A stretch of DNA of 64,000 nt from positions 558,001-622,000 of the forward strand of contig NZ_CP031466.1 of the NCBI RefSeq assembly GCF_003368325.1, written 5' to 3'. Origin of the DNA: Paraburkholderia caffeinilytica (GTDB lineage Bacteria; Pseudomonadota; Gammaproteobacteria; Burkholderiales; Burkholderiaceae). The notes under the pieces were generated by a model. That model was not told the DNA's origin. It worked only from the letters and a program-made list of their open reading frames with translations, and did not search any database. Shown here piece after piece: positions 17,944-27,246 of this stretch. Numbering within the stretch: position 1 is the first letter of the stretch; each line of letters begins with the position of its first letter. A program made the position numbers and the translations under genes.

Positions 17944-18387
17944 ATGAACTCACCCGCCACGTCAGGCACAGCCGCAGCCTCCGCCTCGTCGAGTGCAGCG
18001 AGCGCGCCGACCGACTCGACAGAGCCAACCGGGCCGCGCATCGAGTCCCTCAGCGCCATCACGCTCGCCACCCGCGATATGCCGCGCGCCGTGCTGTTTT
18101 ACGAAGCGCTCGGTTTTCCGCTCAGATTCGGCGGTTCGCAGGAAGCATTTACCTCGTTTGCATTCGGCGGTTCGTACCTGAATCTGATCGTCGATACGCG
18201 CGCGCCAGTCAACTGGTGGGGCCGCGTGATCATGTATGTCTCGGACGTCGACGCGCTCTACCGGAAGGCGCTGGCGGCGGGATTGAAACCGTCGCTCGAA
18301 CCGTCCGATGCGCCGTGGGGCGAGCGCTATTTCCACATTACCGATCCCGACGGCCACGAACTCAGCTTCGCGAAGCCATTGCGTTAG
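17944..18387 (+). CDS. VOC-family (glyoxalase/bleomycin-resistance fold) protein
   Basis: A 147-residue protein: a 40-residue Ala/Ser/Thr-rich leader and then one vicinal-oxygen-chelate domain. The domain starts SLSAITLATRDMPRAVLFYEALGFPLRFGG and ends YFHITDPDGHELSFAKPLR, the usual paired beta-alpha-beta modules. Metal-ligand positions include the C-terminal Glu in GHELSF. The ATG at 17944 follows AAGGAGACA; the longer frame from 17851 is not needed. Substrate not deducible. It precedes ppk2 by about 190 bases. Confidence 0.78.
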   Translation: MNSPATSGTAAASASSSAASAPTDSTEPTGPRIESLSAITLATRDMPRAVLFYEALGFPLRFGGSQEAFTSFAFGGSYLNLIVDTRAPVNWWGRVIMYVSDVDALYRKALAAGLKPSLEPSDAPWGERYFHITDPDGHELSFAKPLR

Positions 18388-18579
18388 CGCCCGGCGGTCG
18401 CGCTAAACTCGCTATCGTGGATGGCCATCAGGCGCACAAGCCGCCAGTGAGCACTCGAAGCCCGATGGCGTTGCTGCCGTGCCGGTAACACGGCTGACAC
18501 TTGGCGCTTCGATAATCGACCCCGTTCGCGACGCGCATGCGCCGCGCGCCTAACTATTTCCGCTGCCAGGAGAGTCGCA

Positions 18580-19506
18580 ATGAAAGAGCTGGATCCGAGA
18601 CCCGAGGCCGAAGTCATGGCAGAACGGCAACGCCGTTTCGAGGAGGACCTCATCGATGCGTACGACGAGGAACTCGAAATGGAGGTCGACGACCGTATCA
18701 TCGACGGCGCGGACGGCTTCACGCCCGAGCATCGCGAGGCGCGCAAGATGTACTTCCGCGAGTTGTTCCGTTTGCAGGGCGAGCTTGTCAAACTGCAGGA
18801 CTGGATCGTGCAGACCGGCCATCGGCTCGTGGTGATTTTCGAAGGACGCGACGCGGCCGGCAAGGGCGGCGCGATCAAGCGCATCACGCAGCGGCTCAAC
18901 CCGCGCGTGTGCCGCGTGGCGGCGTTGCCGGCGCCGAACAATCGTGAACGCACGCAATGGTATTTCCAGCGTTACGTGTCGCATCTGCCGGCCGGCGGCG
19001 AAATGGTGCTGTTCGACCGCAGCTGGTACAACCGCGCGGGCGTGGAACGTGTGATGAATTTTTGCAGCGACGACGAGTACGAAGAGTTTTTCCGCTCGGT
19101 GCCGGAATTCGAAAAGATGCTGGTGCGCAGCGGTGTGCAGATTCTCAAATACTGGTTTTCGATCACGGACGAAGAACAGGAAATCCGCTTTCAGAACCGC
19201 ATCCACGATCCGCTGAAGCAGTGGAAGCTGAGTCCAATGGATCTGGAAAGCCGGCGCCGCTGGGAAGCCTATACGCAGGCGAAAGAAGTCATGCTGCAGC
19301 GTTCCCACATTCCCGAGGCGCCGTGGTGGGTCGTGCAGGCCGTCGACAAGAAGCGCGCGCGCCTGAACTGCATTCACCATCTGCTGAGCCAGGTGCCGTA
19401 TCACGAGGTCGAGCATTCGCGCGTCGAGTTGCCCGCCCGGGTCCATCACGACGAATACAGCCGCCAACCGGTGCCGTCGGAGATGATCGTGCCCGAAGTG
19501 TATTGA
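18580..19506 (+). CDS. ppk2: Polyphosphate kinase 2
   Basis: Transfers phosphate between polyphosphate and nucleoside phosphates; cytoplasmic. The 308-residue protein has a Walker A GRDAAGKGG at 89-97, the lid-associated RVAALPAPNNRERTQWYFQRY tract, and Walker B/Arg motif DRSWYNRAGVE at 146-156. Length and a single PPK2 domain fit the class I/class III group that phosphorylates nucleoside diphosphates, though class cannot be fixed by eye. An AGGAG site precedes the ATG. Its neighbours are a convergent Pit phosphate transporter and a CHAD protein, which suggests a phosphate/polyphosphate functional group. A terminator follows. Confidence 0.9.
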   Translation: MKELDPRPEAEVMAERQRRFEEDLIDAYDEELEMEVDDRIIDGADGFTPEHREARKMYFRELFRLQGELVKLQDWIVQTGHRLVVIFEGRDAAGKGGAIKRITQRLNPRVCRVAALPAPNNRERTQWYFQRYVSHLPAGGEMVLFDRSWYNRAGVERVMNFCSDDEYEEFFRSVPEFEKMLVRSGVQILKYWFSITDEEQEIRFQNRIHDPLKQWKLSPMDLESRRRWEAYTQAKEVMLQRSHIPEAPWWVVQAVDKKRARLNCIHHLLSQVPYHEVEHSRVELPARVHHDEYSRQPVPSEMIVPEVY

Positions 19507-19527
19507 TCGATCGCTGGTTCGGTGAGA

Positions 19528-19562
19528 TCAAAAAAAGCGCGGCAAGGCCGCGCTTTTTTGTT
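19528..19562. terminator. Bidirectional terminator between ppk2 and pit
   Basis: AAAAAAAGCGCGGC pairs with GCCGCGCTTTTTT over a short loop, giving A- and T-runs on both sides. It is placed between the convergent stops of ppk2 and the phosphate transporter. Confidence 0.85.
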
Positions 19563-19610
19563 TCGCCGCCGCTGCCGGGTTTGCTCCCGGCAGCCGTGGT
19601 TTCAGCCGTT

Positions 19611-21197
19611 TCAGAACACCATCCGGAACAGCCAGTACAAGCCTCCGGCCAGCGCGATCGAGACCGGCAGCGTCAGCACCCACGCGAGGATCAGGCTGCG
19701 CACGGTGCCCCATTGCAAGCCGGAACCGTTGGCCGCCATGGTGCCGGCCACGCCTGAGGACAGCACGTGCGTCGTCGAGACCGGCAAGCCGTACATGTCG
19801 GCCGCGCCGATCGTCAGCATCGCCACCACTTCCGCCGACGCGCCCTGTCCGTAGGTCAGATGCTGCTTGCCGATCTTCTCGCCAACGGTGACCACGATGC
19901 GCTTCCATCCGACCATTGTGCCGAGACCCAGGGCGATGGCCACGGCGACCTTCACCCACGTCGGAATGAACTTGGTGGCGTGATCGGTTTGCGCCCTGAA
20001 GTTGTCGATCGCCTTGGCGTCCGCCGGCGCGAAGGCCGGCTGCTTGGCCTTCGCCATCAGCCGGATTGCTTCGGACGTGACGTACATGTTGTTGCGCACG
20101 TTATCGACGATGTCTTGCGGCACGGATGAGATCGATCCGGACTCGCCGACCTGCTTGCCGATCAGATCGGTCAGTTGCACCAGGGCCGGCAAGGTGGCGG
20201 GCGTCAATTGACGCGTGCGCACGTACGCTTCGACATCGGCGCGCGGATTGGCTGACGGCGCCGCGCCCTGGGTGTACTTGGCAAGCGTGGCCGAAGCCTG
20301 ATGGGCGACCGCGAGGTAGGTCTGCGTTTCCGCCGGCGTGACCGCCTTGTTCAGCGCATAGGCCGTCGGCACCGTGCCGATCAGGATCAGCATGATGAGC
20401 CCCATGCCTTTCTGCCCGTCGTTCGAGCCGTGCGCGAACGAAACGCCCGTGCAGGTCAGAATCAGCAGGCTGCGAATCCAGAACGGCGGCGGTTCCTTGC
20501 CTTTAGGCTCGGCATACAACGCGGGGACCCGCACCACCGCCTTCAGGATCAGCAGCAGCAAGCCGGCGGCGAGAAAACCGACCAGCGGCGAAAACAGCAG
20601 CGATTTGCCGACGCCGAGCGCCTGATTCCAGTCCACGCCGCTCGTACCGTTGGCGCCGTGCAACATCTGATTCATCAGACCGACGCCGATGATCGAGCCG
20701 ATCAGCGTATGCGAGCTCGACGACGGCAACCCGAAATACCAGGTGCCCAGATTCCAGATGATCGCCGCGATCAACAGGGCGAAGACCATTGCGAAGCCCG
20801 CGCTGCTGCCCACTTGCAGAATCAGTTCGACGGGCAGGAGCTGCAGAATGCCGAACGCGACCGCGCCCGTTGAAGTAAGCACGCCGAGGAAATTCCATCC
20901 CCCGGACCAGACCACCGCGATGTTCGGTGCGAGCGAATGCGTATAGATCACCGTGGCGACTGCGTTGGCCGTGTCATGAAAGCCGTTGACGAATTCGAAG
21001 CCGAGCGCGATCACGAGCGCAATGCCGAGCAGCAGGTAGGGCAAAAACGACGCTTCGCGAACCGGTTGCAAATCGTCGGCCAGATGCATGGCGCAATAAG
21101 CAGCGCCGATCGCAATCACAACGAGGAAGACGATCAGGCCGATACTGCGCCCCTTTCCACTTGCAGCGCCCGGTTGTGGGTACGAAAGTTCCGGCAT
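19611..21197 (-). CDS. pit: Low-affinity inorganic phosphate transporter, Pit family
   Basis: A 528-residue inner-membrane carrier that moves metal-phosphate with protons. The duplicated PiT signatures are both seen: GFEFVNGFHDTANAVATVIYT near residue 65 and SFAHGSNDGQKGMGLIML near residue 275. The central loop (about 310-400) is polar, as expected. At least ten hydrophobic segments are present, including the C-terminal LILAWVLTLPVSIALAGGLYWLF. The start at 21197 was preferred over 21266 since the extension is polar and lacks a ribosome site. It converges with ppk2 and diverges from the CHAD gene. Confidence 0.9.
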   Translation of the reverse strand: MPELSYPQPGAASGKGRSIGLIVFLVVIAIGAAYCAMHLADDLQPVREASFLPYLLLGIALVIALGFEFVNGFHDTANAVATVIYTHSLAPNIAVVWSGGWNFLGVLTSTGAVAFGILQLLPVELILQVGSSAGFAMVFALLIAAIIWNLGTWYFGLPSSSSHTLIGSIIGVGLMNQMLHGANGTSGVDWNQALGVGKSLLFSPLVGFLAAGLLLLILKAVVRVPALYAEPKGKEPPPFWIRSLLILTCTGVSFAHGSNDGQKGMGLIMLILIGTVPTAYALNKAVTPAETQTYLAVAHQASATLAKYTQGAAPSANPRADVEAYVRTRQLTPATLPALVQLTDLIGKQVGESGSISSVPQDIVDNVRNNMYVTSEAIRLMAKAKQPAFAPADAKAIDNFRAQTDHATKFIPTWVKVAVAIALGLGTMVGWKRIVVTVGEKIGKQHLTYGQGASAEVVAMLTIGAADMYGLPVSTTHVLSSGVAGTMAANGSGLQWGTVRSLILAWVLTLPVSIALAGGLYWLFRMVF

Positions 21198-21629
21198 GGC
21201 ATGAGCCCCAAAAGTTTGTCGCGGAACTGCCGATCCTGCTGTGCCTATATGTCGCAATGATGACAATGGCGTGACCGTTATGCGGGACGGCGTTCGCGGA
21301 AAGGTAAGTACAGATTGGCGGTACAGGAAAGGCTGCCGCCTGCGCGGCGGCGTGAAACGATAAGCGCTCCGAAAAGAACTATGCGCGCAACTGTGGCAAG
21401 GCAGCCTAGCAGATTTTCCGGCTTGACTGCCGCCAAGATCGTGTTCAAACAGACAGACATGCGTGCACGCGCGAGACTAAGGCGGCCACGACGTGCGGCG
21501 CATTGCGCTCCATGCAATGCGCATTTTTTTGCAGTGATCCTCGTGCAGTTTAGGCGACGCGCCGCCGGATATCCACCGGGACCTTTTTTTGCTAGGCTGA
21601 CACAAAAGGTGCCTTCAGAAGGACGTCCG
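21198..21629. other. Divergent promoter region between pit and the CHAD gene
   Basis: About 430 bases containing the promoters of both genes. A long plus-strand frame enters from 21315, but its product upstream of 21630 is Arg-rich and unlike a protein N-terminus. No Pho box of good quality was found. Confidence 0.35.
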
Positions 21630-22505
21630 ATGAAGCGAGCGAGCCGGAAAATCGACAAACAGGCTGCGGACAGCAAGCCGGCCGGCGCGGACGCGCAACC
21701 GTCGGCGGAGGCGGCCTTTGCGTCGTACGCCGCGCCTCTCGTCGATGAGGCGATCGAACACGCCGACGCGGTGCGCGAAGACGCGTCGCCGGAAGCGCTG
21801 CACAAATTGCGCGTCTCGCTGCGGCGGTTGCGCTCGTTGTGGTGGGCGTTCGAACCCTTGCTGGACAAAGGTGAGAACACGCGCCAGCGGGCGCTGTATA
21901 AATATCTGGCGACGGCAGCCGGCAAGACGCGCGATTGGGACATTCTGATCGAACTGATCGCACAGAACGAGCGCATTGCGCACGAGATGGCGCCGAAGCT
22001 CCAGGCGGCGCGCGGCGGCGCGCTGGCAACGAGCCGTGAAACGCTGTCGAACGCGGACGTCAAGCATCTGCTGCAAGACGCACTGACCAGCGCCAACAAG
22101 GAATTGAACATGGCCCATGAGCGCGTGCCGCTGCAAAAATTCGTCGACAGACGCGTGGCCGTTTCCGAACGTTCGCTGAATAAACGCATAAAACGCGCGT
22201 CGCACGCGAAGCGCTCCAACTACACCGCATTTCACGACGTCAGGAAGGCGGGAAAAAAAGTGCGTTATCTGCTCGAGTTTTTCGAGCCGGTTCTCAGCGG
22301 CAGCCACAAACGTATCCTGAAGCGGTTAAAGCAGATTCAGAAGCGTTTCGGTACGCTGAACGATATTGTCGCGAGCGAGATGCTGCTGCGCGACAATGCG
22401 AGCTTGCTGGCCGGGTCCAGCGATACGGATGCAGCGCTGGATTGGTTCAGGAAGGAGCGCAAGCGCCGGATGCGCGCGGCGGCGGGACTGTTGCGCAAAC
22501 TGTGA
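21630..22505 (+). CDS. CHAD-domain protein (polyphosphate-binding)
   Basis: A 291-residue all-helical basic protein. The first conserved helix is EALHKLRVSLRRLRSLWWAFEPLL and the second repeat is FHDVRKAGKKVRYLLEFFEPVL, both carrying the conserved His and Arg/Lys residues that bind phosphate chains in CHAD proteins. CHAD domains are known to target proteins to polyphosphate granules. Here the domain stands without a CYTH partner. The ATG at 21630 is preceded by AAGGACG. It lies near ppk2 and pit, which agrees with a polyphosphate-linked role. Confidence 0.85.
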   Translation: MKRASRKIDKQAADSKPAGADAQPSAEAAFASYAAPLVDEAIEHADAVREDASPEALHKLRVSLRRLRSLWWAFEPLLDKGENTRQRALYKYLATAAGKTRDWDILIELIAQNERIAHEMAPKLQAARGGALATSRETLSNADVKHLLQDALTSANKELNMAHERVPLQKFVDRRVAVSERSLNKRIKRASHAKRSNYTAFHDVRKAGKKVRYLLEFFEPVLSGSHKRILKRLKQIQKRFGTLNDIVASEMLLRDNASLLAGSSDTDAALDWFRKERKRRMRAAAGLLRKL

Positions 22506-22523
22506 TGCGGCTGCCTCGCTGCT

Positions 22524-23561
22524 TTAGCTGCGCCGGGGAGCGAACCCGCGCAGCGTCACCGTGCCAGGTACTTCACCGTACTGCTTGGGTGGGCGTTTTC
22601 GGGCGACCGGGGCGTCCACTTGCTCGAGCGGTTCGACGGGGAACCCGCGCCTTTGCCAGGCGTCGAGGCCGCCCCTCAGTGCGCGAATCCGCGTGTAGCC
22701 GCTCAGGCGCATCCGTTGCGAGATCTCGACCGCGGTCGCGCTGTCAGGGCAAATGCAGTAAATCACCGTGTCATGGACGAGCAGCGCGCCATCGATCTGC
22801 TCAGGCGAGTGCGGGTCGAGCGCCTGCACACCGGGAATGGGTCGCGGCGCTTCGTCAGCCGATGCGGATGGGCGGGCATCCAGGATTTTGGGCGGCGTGA
22901 TGCGGCGCCATCCACCGGGTGTCGCATGCAACGCAGTCGCGGAGGCCGCATCCGCGAAACGGCGTCGTTCGCGGCGTCGCTGCTGCAGGCGGTACAGCAG
23001 ATAGGCCAACGCCGCCGCCAGCAGGACGTCGACTACCGTGCCGCCACGCGCTTTGACGAACGCGAGCAGCATATGCAACTGTCTTTCCGCCGCGGCGCCG
23101 CCGAGTAGCCAGAAGGTGGCCCACATCGACGCGCCGGCGAGGTCCCACATGGCGTAGATGCGGCTGTCCACTGCGGTCGTGCCCATGAGCGGCGGAGTGA
23201 TGAGCCCGAGTCCGGGGACGAACTTCGAGATCGAGACGAGCGCCACGCCGAAACGCTCGAATAGCGAGCGGGCCTTGTCGACTCTGGAATCGACGGCTGG
23301 CGAGATGCGGCCGAGCGCGGCGATCAGTTTGCGGCCATAGATGCGGCCGGCGGCGAACCATGTACCGTCGCCGATAAGCGCGCCAAGCACGGCGGCGAAC
23401 AGGATTGTCCAGAAAGACAATGTGCCGGCGGCAATCGCCGAGCCCGCGAGGAGCAGCACGGGGACAGCGGGGATCGGCAGGCCGAGCCGTGTCAACAGGA
23501 CGTTCACAAAAACGAACACGCCGCCCCAGGTCGACACTGCTGACGACGGAAACTCTACCAA
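22524..23561 (-). CDS. DedA-family membrane protein fused to a rhodanese domain
   Basis: A 345-residue fusion. Residues about 10-205 form a DedA/SNARE-associated membrane domain (LLTRLGLPIPAVPVLLLAGS, GDGTWFAAGRIYGRK, FVPGLGLITPPLMG). Residues about 230-325 form a rhodanese-like domain (ILDARPS, VIYCICPDSATAVEISQRMR, LRGGLDAW). The loop Cys is in CICPDS, so sulfur transfer is possible but the loop is atypical. I chose the TTG at 23561, 8 bases after AGGAG, because it gives the usual short N-terminus; a GTG/ATG frame reaches 23627. DedA proteins act in lipid transport and membrane homeostasis. Confidence 0.8.
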   Translation of the reverse strand: MVEFPSSAVSTWGGVFVFVNVLLTRLGLPIPAVPVLLLAGSAIAAGTLSFWTILFAAVLGALIGDGTWFAAGRIYGRKLIAALGRISPAVDSRVDKARSLFERFGVALVSISKFVPGLGLITPPLMGTTAVDSRIYAMWDLAGASMWATFWLLGGAAAERQLHMLLAFVKARGGTVVDVLLAAALAYLLYRLQQRRRERRRFADAASATALHATPGGWRRITPPKILDARPSASADEAPRPIPGVQALDPHSPEQIDGALLVHDTVIYCICPDSATAVEISQRMRLSGYTRIRALRGGLDAWQRRGFPVEPLEQVDAPVARKRPPKQYGEVPGTVTLRGFAPRRS

Positions 23562-23904
23562 TTGCGGAACTCCTGTTGTGACGGTTGGGCGCGTACTGCG
23601 GCGGGCGTTTGTCTTGCCGGGCCGCAAAGGGTGTTCGCGGGGGCGTTTGTCTACGCGCGCGTTCGGTTCGCGTCCAAGGGGATCCCGTTTCGATCAGGAT
23701 ACTCGATGGACCTGGGTACGGCGCCGGGATGTCGTACCTGAGCACAAGTCCGATTCGCGCCGGCATGACATGAAGCCGCCCGCCTGTTCGACCTGACGGT
23801 ACGCCTCGTCCCTTTGACCGGCGCCTTTTCTGCAATTTCGTTCAAGACCGCGCATGTTCGCCGCCGCTAATGTGTCTGCTCGTTCAACGGAACAGGACAG
23901 CAGT
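23562..23904. other. Divergent intergenic region with an inverted repeat
   Basis: About 340 bases between the DedA fusion and the EamA gene. The pair GGTACG (23715) and CGTACC (23733) forms a perfect inverted repeat with a 12-base spacer and could be an operator. Otherwise nothing recognised. Confidence 0.3.
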
Positions 23905-24810
23905 ATGAACTCACGGTACATCGGATACCTGTTTTGCGCGCTGGCGATGATCGGAGTCGGCAGCACGGTTGTCGTCAGCAAATCGATTGCAAGCGGATTG
24001 CCGCCGTTCAGCGCGACCGCATTGCGTTTTGCCATCGCGTTTCCCCTGTTTGCGCTGGTGATGCGCTGGCGTGGCGTGCGCTGGCCACGTCTCGACCGGC
24101 ACGATACGTTGCTCGTGATCGCCCAGGCGGGGGCGGGCAGCGTCGGCTATACGGTGTTGCTCATCAGTGGCATGAAGCTCGCCTCGGCCGCCGATGCAGG
24201 CGTGATTGCCGGCACCCTGCCGGCGGTGTCGGCCGTGGTCGCCATGCTCGCGCTGGGTGAGCGCCCCGCGCCCGCGTTGATCGGGGCGATCGGCCTCGCC
24301 ACGCTGGGCGTGCTGGTGTGCACCGTGCGCGTCGACGATTTCACCGCGCCGCATGCGGCCAGCTCGCTGGCGGGCAACGCGCTGGTGTTCGCGGCGATCG
24401 TCTGCGAGGCGCTCTTTATCCTGCTCAATCGCAAGTTGCACTCGACGGTTGCGCCGCTGCCGCTATCGGCGTTGATGTGCGGTATCGGTTTCGCGGTGGC
24501 GCTCGTGCCGGCATGTTTCGAGAGACCCTGGAGTATGCCGTTCAATGCGGACGCCATGACCGGTGTGCTGTACTACGCGCTTGTGCCGACCGTGGCGGGT
24601 TTCGTTCTCTGGTATGCGGGGGCTGCGCGCATCAGCGGCGCGGAAGCCGGGCTCATGACCGCGCTCGTGCCGGTGAGCGCGGTGGCGTTGGCCGCTGTCG
24701 TGTTGCGGGAGTCTGTGAGTGCGGCGCAACTTGCGGGTGTTGCATGCGTGCTTGGCGCCGTGTTGCTGGCCACCTTCGGCCAGATGCGTACCGCGCCCGG
24801 CACGGCGTGA
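23905..24810 (+). CDS. EamA (DMT-superfamily) transporter
   Basis: A 301-residue protein with ten predicted membrane helices in two homologous EamA halves. The first half contains GYLFCALAMIGVGSTVVVSK, ATALRFAIAFPLFALVM and AGTLPAVSAVVAMLALGERP; the second contains GNALVFAAIVCEALFILLNRK and ALVPVSAVALAAVVLRESV. These are typical exporters of amino acids, nucleosides or other small metabolites. The ATG at 23905 was chosen because MNSRYIGYLFCAL enters the first helix directly; an earlier in-frame ATG at 23854 is possible. No neighbour reveals the substrate. Confidence 0.83.
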   Translation: MNSRYIGYLFCALAMIGVGSTVVVSKSIASGLPPFSATALRFAIAFPLFALVMRWRGVRWPRLDRHDTLLVIAQAGAGSVGYTVLLISGMKLASAADAGVIAGTLPAVSAVVAMLALGERPAPALIGAIGLATLGVLVCTVRVDDFTAPHAASSLAGNALVFAAIVCEALFILLNRKLHSTVAPLPLSALMCGIGFAVALVPACFERPWSMPFNADAMTGVLYYALVPTVAGFVLWYAGAARISGAEAGLMTALVPVSAVALAAVVLRESVSAAQLAGVACVLGAVLLATFGQMRTAPGTA

Positions 24811-24873
24811 GGCAGCGGCCTGCGGGCAGCGCGCTGCGGTTCGCCGCGGCGGCATGAAACCAGGCCGGATGAG

Positions 24874-24940
24874 GCAGCGCAGCAGCCTCGGTCGCAGGAT
24901 GCAGCGCAGCAGCCTCAGTCACAGAATGCAGCGCGAAGCC
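24874..24940 (+). repeat. 27-bp tandem repeat, about 2.5 copies
   Basis: Two consecutive 27-base units beginning GCAGCGCAGCAGCCTC (24874 and 24901) differ at three positions, and a partial third unit follows. It is in the non-coding tail between the EamA gene and folE. Confidence 0.55.
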
Positions 24941-25002
24941 AGCCGGCGTGCAGTGGCGGCGGACGCCGCTGCAGCCTGATTCACGGTTCGACCAAACCGC
25001 TA

Positions 25003-25641
25003 TTAAGTATTGGGAATGGCCACCACGCCCGGATTGCCCACGATCGACAAAAACTCGCGGCGCGTCGACGGATCGGTGCGGAACGTACCCAGCATGCGCG
25101 AGGTGACCATCGTGACACCGGCCTTGTGCACGCCCCGGGTGGACATGCACTGATGCGCGGCTTCGAGAATCACGCCGACGCCTGCCGGTTGCAGCACGTC
25201 GTTCAGCGTATCGGCGATCTGCACGGTCATCTTTTCCTGGATCTGCAGACGCTTGGCGAACGCATCGACGAGGCGCGCCAGCTTCGAAATGCCGACCACC
25301 CGATGCCCAGGAAGATACGCAACGTGCGCCCGCCCGATGATCGGCACCATGTGGTGTTCGCAATAACTTTCGAAGCGGATATCTTTCAGCACGATCATTT
25401 CGTCGTAGCCGTCCACTTCGGAAAAGGTGCGGGCGAGGATCTCGCGCGGATCGATCTGATAACCCGCGTAGAACTCCTCATAGGAGCGCACCACGCGAGA
25501 TGGCGTATCGATCAGGCCTTCGCGCTCGGGATTGTCGCCGGCCCAACGCAGCAGCACGCGTACCGCTGCTTCAGCTTCTTCGCGGCTGGGGCGCTCCGCC
25601 GCGGCCCCGGGTTTGGTTTTCTTTGCTTTGCTGCTGGCCAT
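25003..25641 (-). CDS. folE: GTP cyclohydrolase I
   Basis: Converts GTP to 7,8-dihydroneopterin triphosphate, the first step of folate and tetrahydropterin synthesis; cytoplasmic. The 212-residue protein has zinc ligands C94 and H97 in SYCEHHMVP and C165 in [25 protein letters not shown] and [20 protein letters not shown] are standard FolE tracts. The start at 25641 follows GAGGAGCGACGG; the longer frame to 25923 is antisense to the LysR gene and not real. The first 25 residues are Lys/Ala-rich and probably disordered. It sits alone, so it may be a second or inducible FolE copy. Confidence 0.93.
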   Translation of the reverse strand: MASSKAKKTKPGAAAERPSREEAEAAVRVLLRWAGDNPEREGLIDTPSRVVRSYEEFYAGYQIDPREILARTFSEVDGYDEMIVLKDIRFESYCEHHMVPIIGRAHVAYLPGHRVVGISKLARLVDAFAKRLQIQEKMTVQIADTLNDVLQPAGVGVILEAAHQCMSTRGVHKAGVTMVTSRMLGTFRTDPSTRREFLSIVGNPGVVAIPNT

Positions 25642-25765
25642 CCGTCGCTCCTCTGGAATTGCGCGTCGGCGCTCAACGGAGCGCGCGGGTTCAATGAGTG
25701 CGGCCATTGTTCCATGTTTTGCGCCGCATCGTGCCGATGCCCCCTCTCGCGGTCGGGGCGTGGAC

Positions 25766-26695
25766 TTACTTGGGCCACTCGTCCATATCGTCGTTGAAGA
25801 GCTCGGCGACGATGCCGCGCAGCCAGCTCCCCCGCGGATCGTTATGAAACTTGCGATGCCAATGCTGCCGCAGATCGAAGCGCGGCAACGGCAGCGGCGG
25901 CTCGACCAGCGTGATCGACGCATGCTCCGACACGTACGCGAAGCCGATGGCGTGCGGCACCGTCGCGATCAGGTCGGTGCGCGCGAGGATGAACGGCAGA
26001 CTCATGAAGTGTGGCGTTTCGAGTACGGCGCGGCGCTTGATGCGCTTCTTTTCCAGAAAATGTTCGAGGACTTCCTGGCTGCGCCCTTCGGCACGCACGA
26101 CGGCGTGGCCCGACGCCACGTACTGAGGCAGTGTGAGGGGGGCCTTCGCGAGGGGGTGCCCCGTGCGCATCAGGCAGATGAATCGATGGGTGAAGAGCCG
26201 CTGCTGGAAGAAGTTATTGCCTGACAGATCGGGGAAATAACCCACGGCGAGATCGACGTCGCCCGATTCGAGTCCGCGTTCCACATGTGAGGGCGAGAGC
26301 GACACCGAGCGCAGATTCGCATGGGGCGCGCGTTCGGCGAAGAGTTGCAGAAGCCGCGGCAGGAAGACGATTTCGCCGACGTCGGAGAGCGCGATGGAGA
26401 AGGTATGGGTGCTGGTGGCCGGATCGAAGTCCTGCACGTCGAGCATGCCTTTTTCGATACGCAGAAGCGCGTCGCGGGCGGCGGGGAGGATGGCCAGCGC
26501 GCGCGGCGTGGGCTCCATGCCTTTCGATGTTCGAACGAAGAGCGGATCGTCGAAGTATTCCCGCAGGCGGCCTAGCGCGGTGCTGACGCGGGGTTGGCTG
26601 ACGCCGAGTTGTTCCGCTGCGCGGCTGACATTACGCGTGTCCTCCATTGCGACCAGGTAGGGGATCAGGTTTAGATCTAGGTTTGTGTCGGACAT
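25766..26695 (-). CDS. LysR-family transcriptional regulator
   Basis: A 309-residue regulator with an N-terminal winged helix ([58 protein letters not shown], residues 5-65, quoted by landmarks only: [10 protein letters not shown] and [11 protein letters not shown]) and a C-terminal substrate-binding domain. The pattern [14 protein letters not shown] resembles the NodD/LeuO-like branch. It faces away from the pca operon, 735 bases upstream of pcaI, but repeat R2 lies between. It may control the pca genes or only itself; the operator pair before pcaI fits PcaR better than LysR. Confidence 0.87.
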   Translation of the reverse strand: MSDTNLDLNLIPYLVAMEDTRNVSRAAEQLGVSQPRVSTALGRLREYFDDPLFVRTSKGMEPTPRALAILPAARDALLRIEKGMLDVQDFDPATSTHTFSIALSDVGEIVFLPRLLQLFAERAPHANLRSVSLSPSHVERGLESGDVDLAVGYFPDLSGNNFFQQRLFTHRFICLMRTGHPLAKAPLTLPQYVASGHAVVRAEGRSQEVLEHFLEKKRIKRRAVLETPHFMSLPFILARTDLIATVPHAIGFAYVSEHASITLVEPPLPLPRFDLRQHWHRKFHNDPRGSWLRGIVAELFNDDMDEWPK

Positions 26696-26699
26696 GCTG

Positions 26700-27130
26700 C
26701 TTTTTTTGCCTGCGGCGCTTGGGGGTTTGGGTATTCGGGATGTGGATAAAGGGTAGTTTAATAATCTTGGTTTGGGATAGTGTGTTTTTTTGCCTGTGCG
26801 GCGTTTTGTTTGTCTGGGTGCGTGTGGTGTGGGTCTTTTTTGTTTGCTTACGGCGTTGGCTTTTTCTTGATTTGCTTGCCTGTTTTGTGGTCTTTTTCTG
26901 TGGGCTTACGGTGTTGGGCTTTCCTTGATCTGGATTTGGTGCCTTTCCTTGATTTGCTAATAGACCACTAACAATACAAGGAAAGGCCAACGCCGCGAGC
27001 ACAGGACCAGAACCTCGGATCAAGGAAAGGCCAACGCCGCAGACACACACCCCGAACCCCAGATCAAGGAAAGCCCAACGCCGCAGGCAAAACAAACAAA
27101 AAGCACCGCGCAAGGCAAACAGATCAAAAA
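26700..27130. repeat. Dispersed repeat R2 (inverted repeat of 44-bp units)
   Basis: A low-GC, non-coding palindromic element centred on TTGCTAATAGACCACTAACAA at about 26953-26973. On the right side, units beginning CAAGGAAAG start at 26977, 27021 and 27065, exactly 44 bases apart, each followed by CCAACGCCGC. The left side carries the reverse complement (GGCGTTGGCTTTTTCTTG, GGTGTTGGGCTTTCCTTG). The same right-hand unit and 44-bp period occur in R3 at 47981, 48025 and 48069. R2 lacks the central module of R3. The ORFs in it are low-complexity. Confidence 0.75.
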
Positions 27131-27246
27131 AAGCTACCGTTCAGGAAAGCCAGAACCCATCCTGCCGGGCAGGCAAAAAAACCTATGATTAAGGGCAATC
27201 CCCAGCCTTGACAACCTGCCCAAAGGGCAACCATAATCCGCTGAAC

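Noticed and set aside
21237..21280. Possible Pho box before the pit gene
   Set aside because: Only one unit (TTGTCAT) is good; the second unit at the right spacing differs at too many positions.
26700..27130. R2 as a CRISPR array because of regular 44-bp units
   Set aside because: The whole unit is repeated with no variable spacers, and units are inverted on the other side; there are no cas genes.
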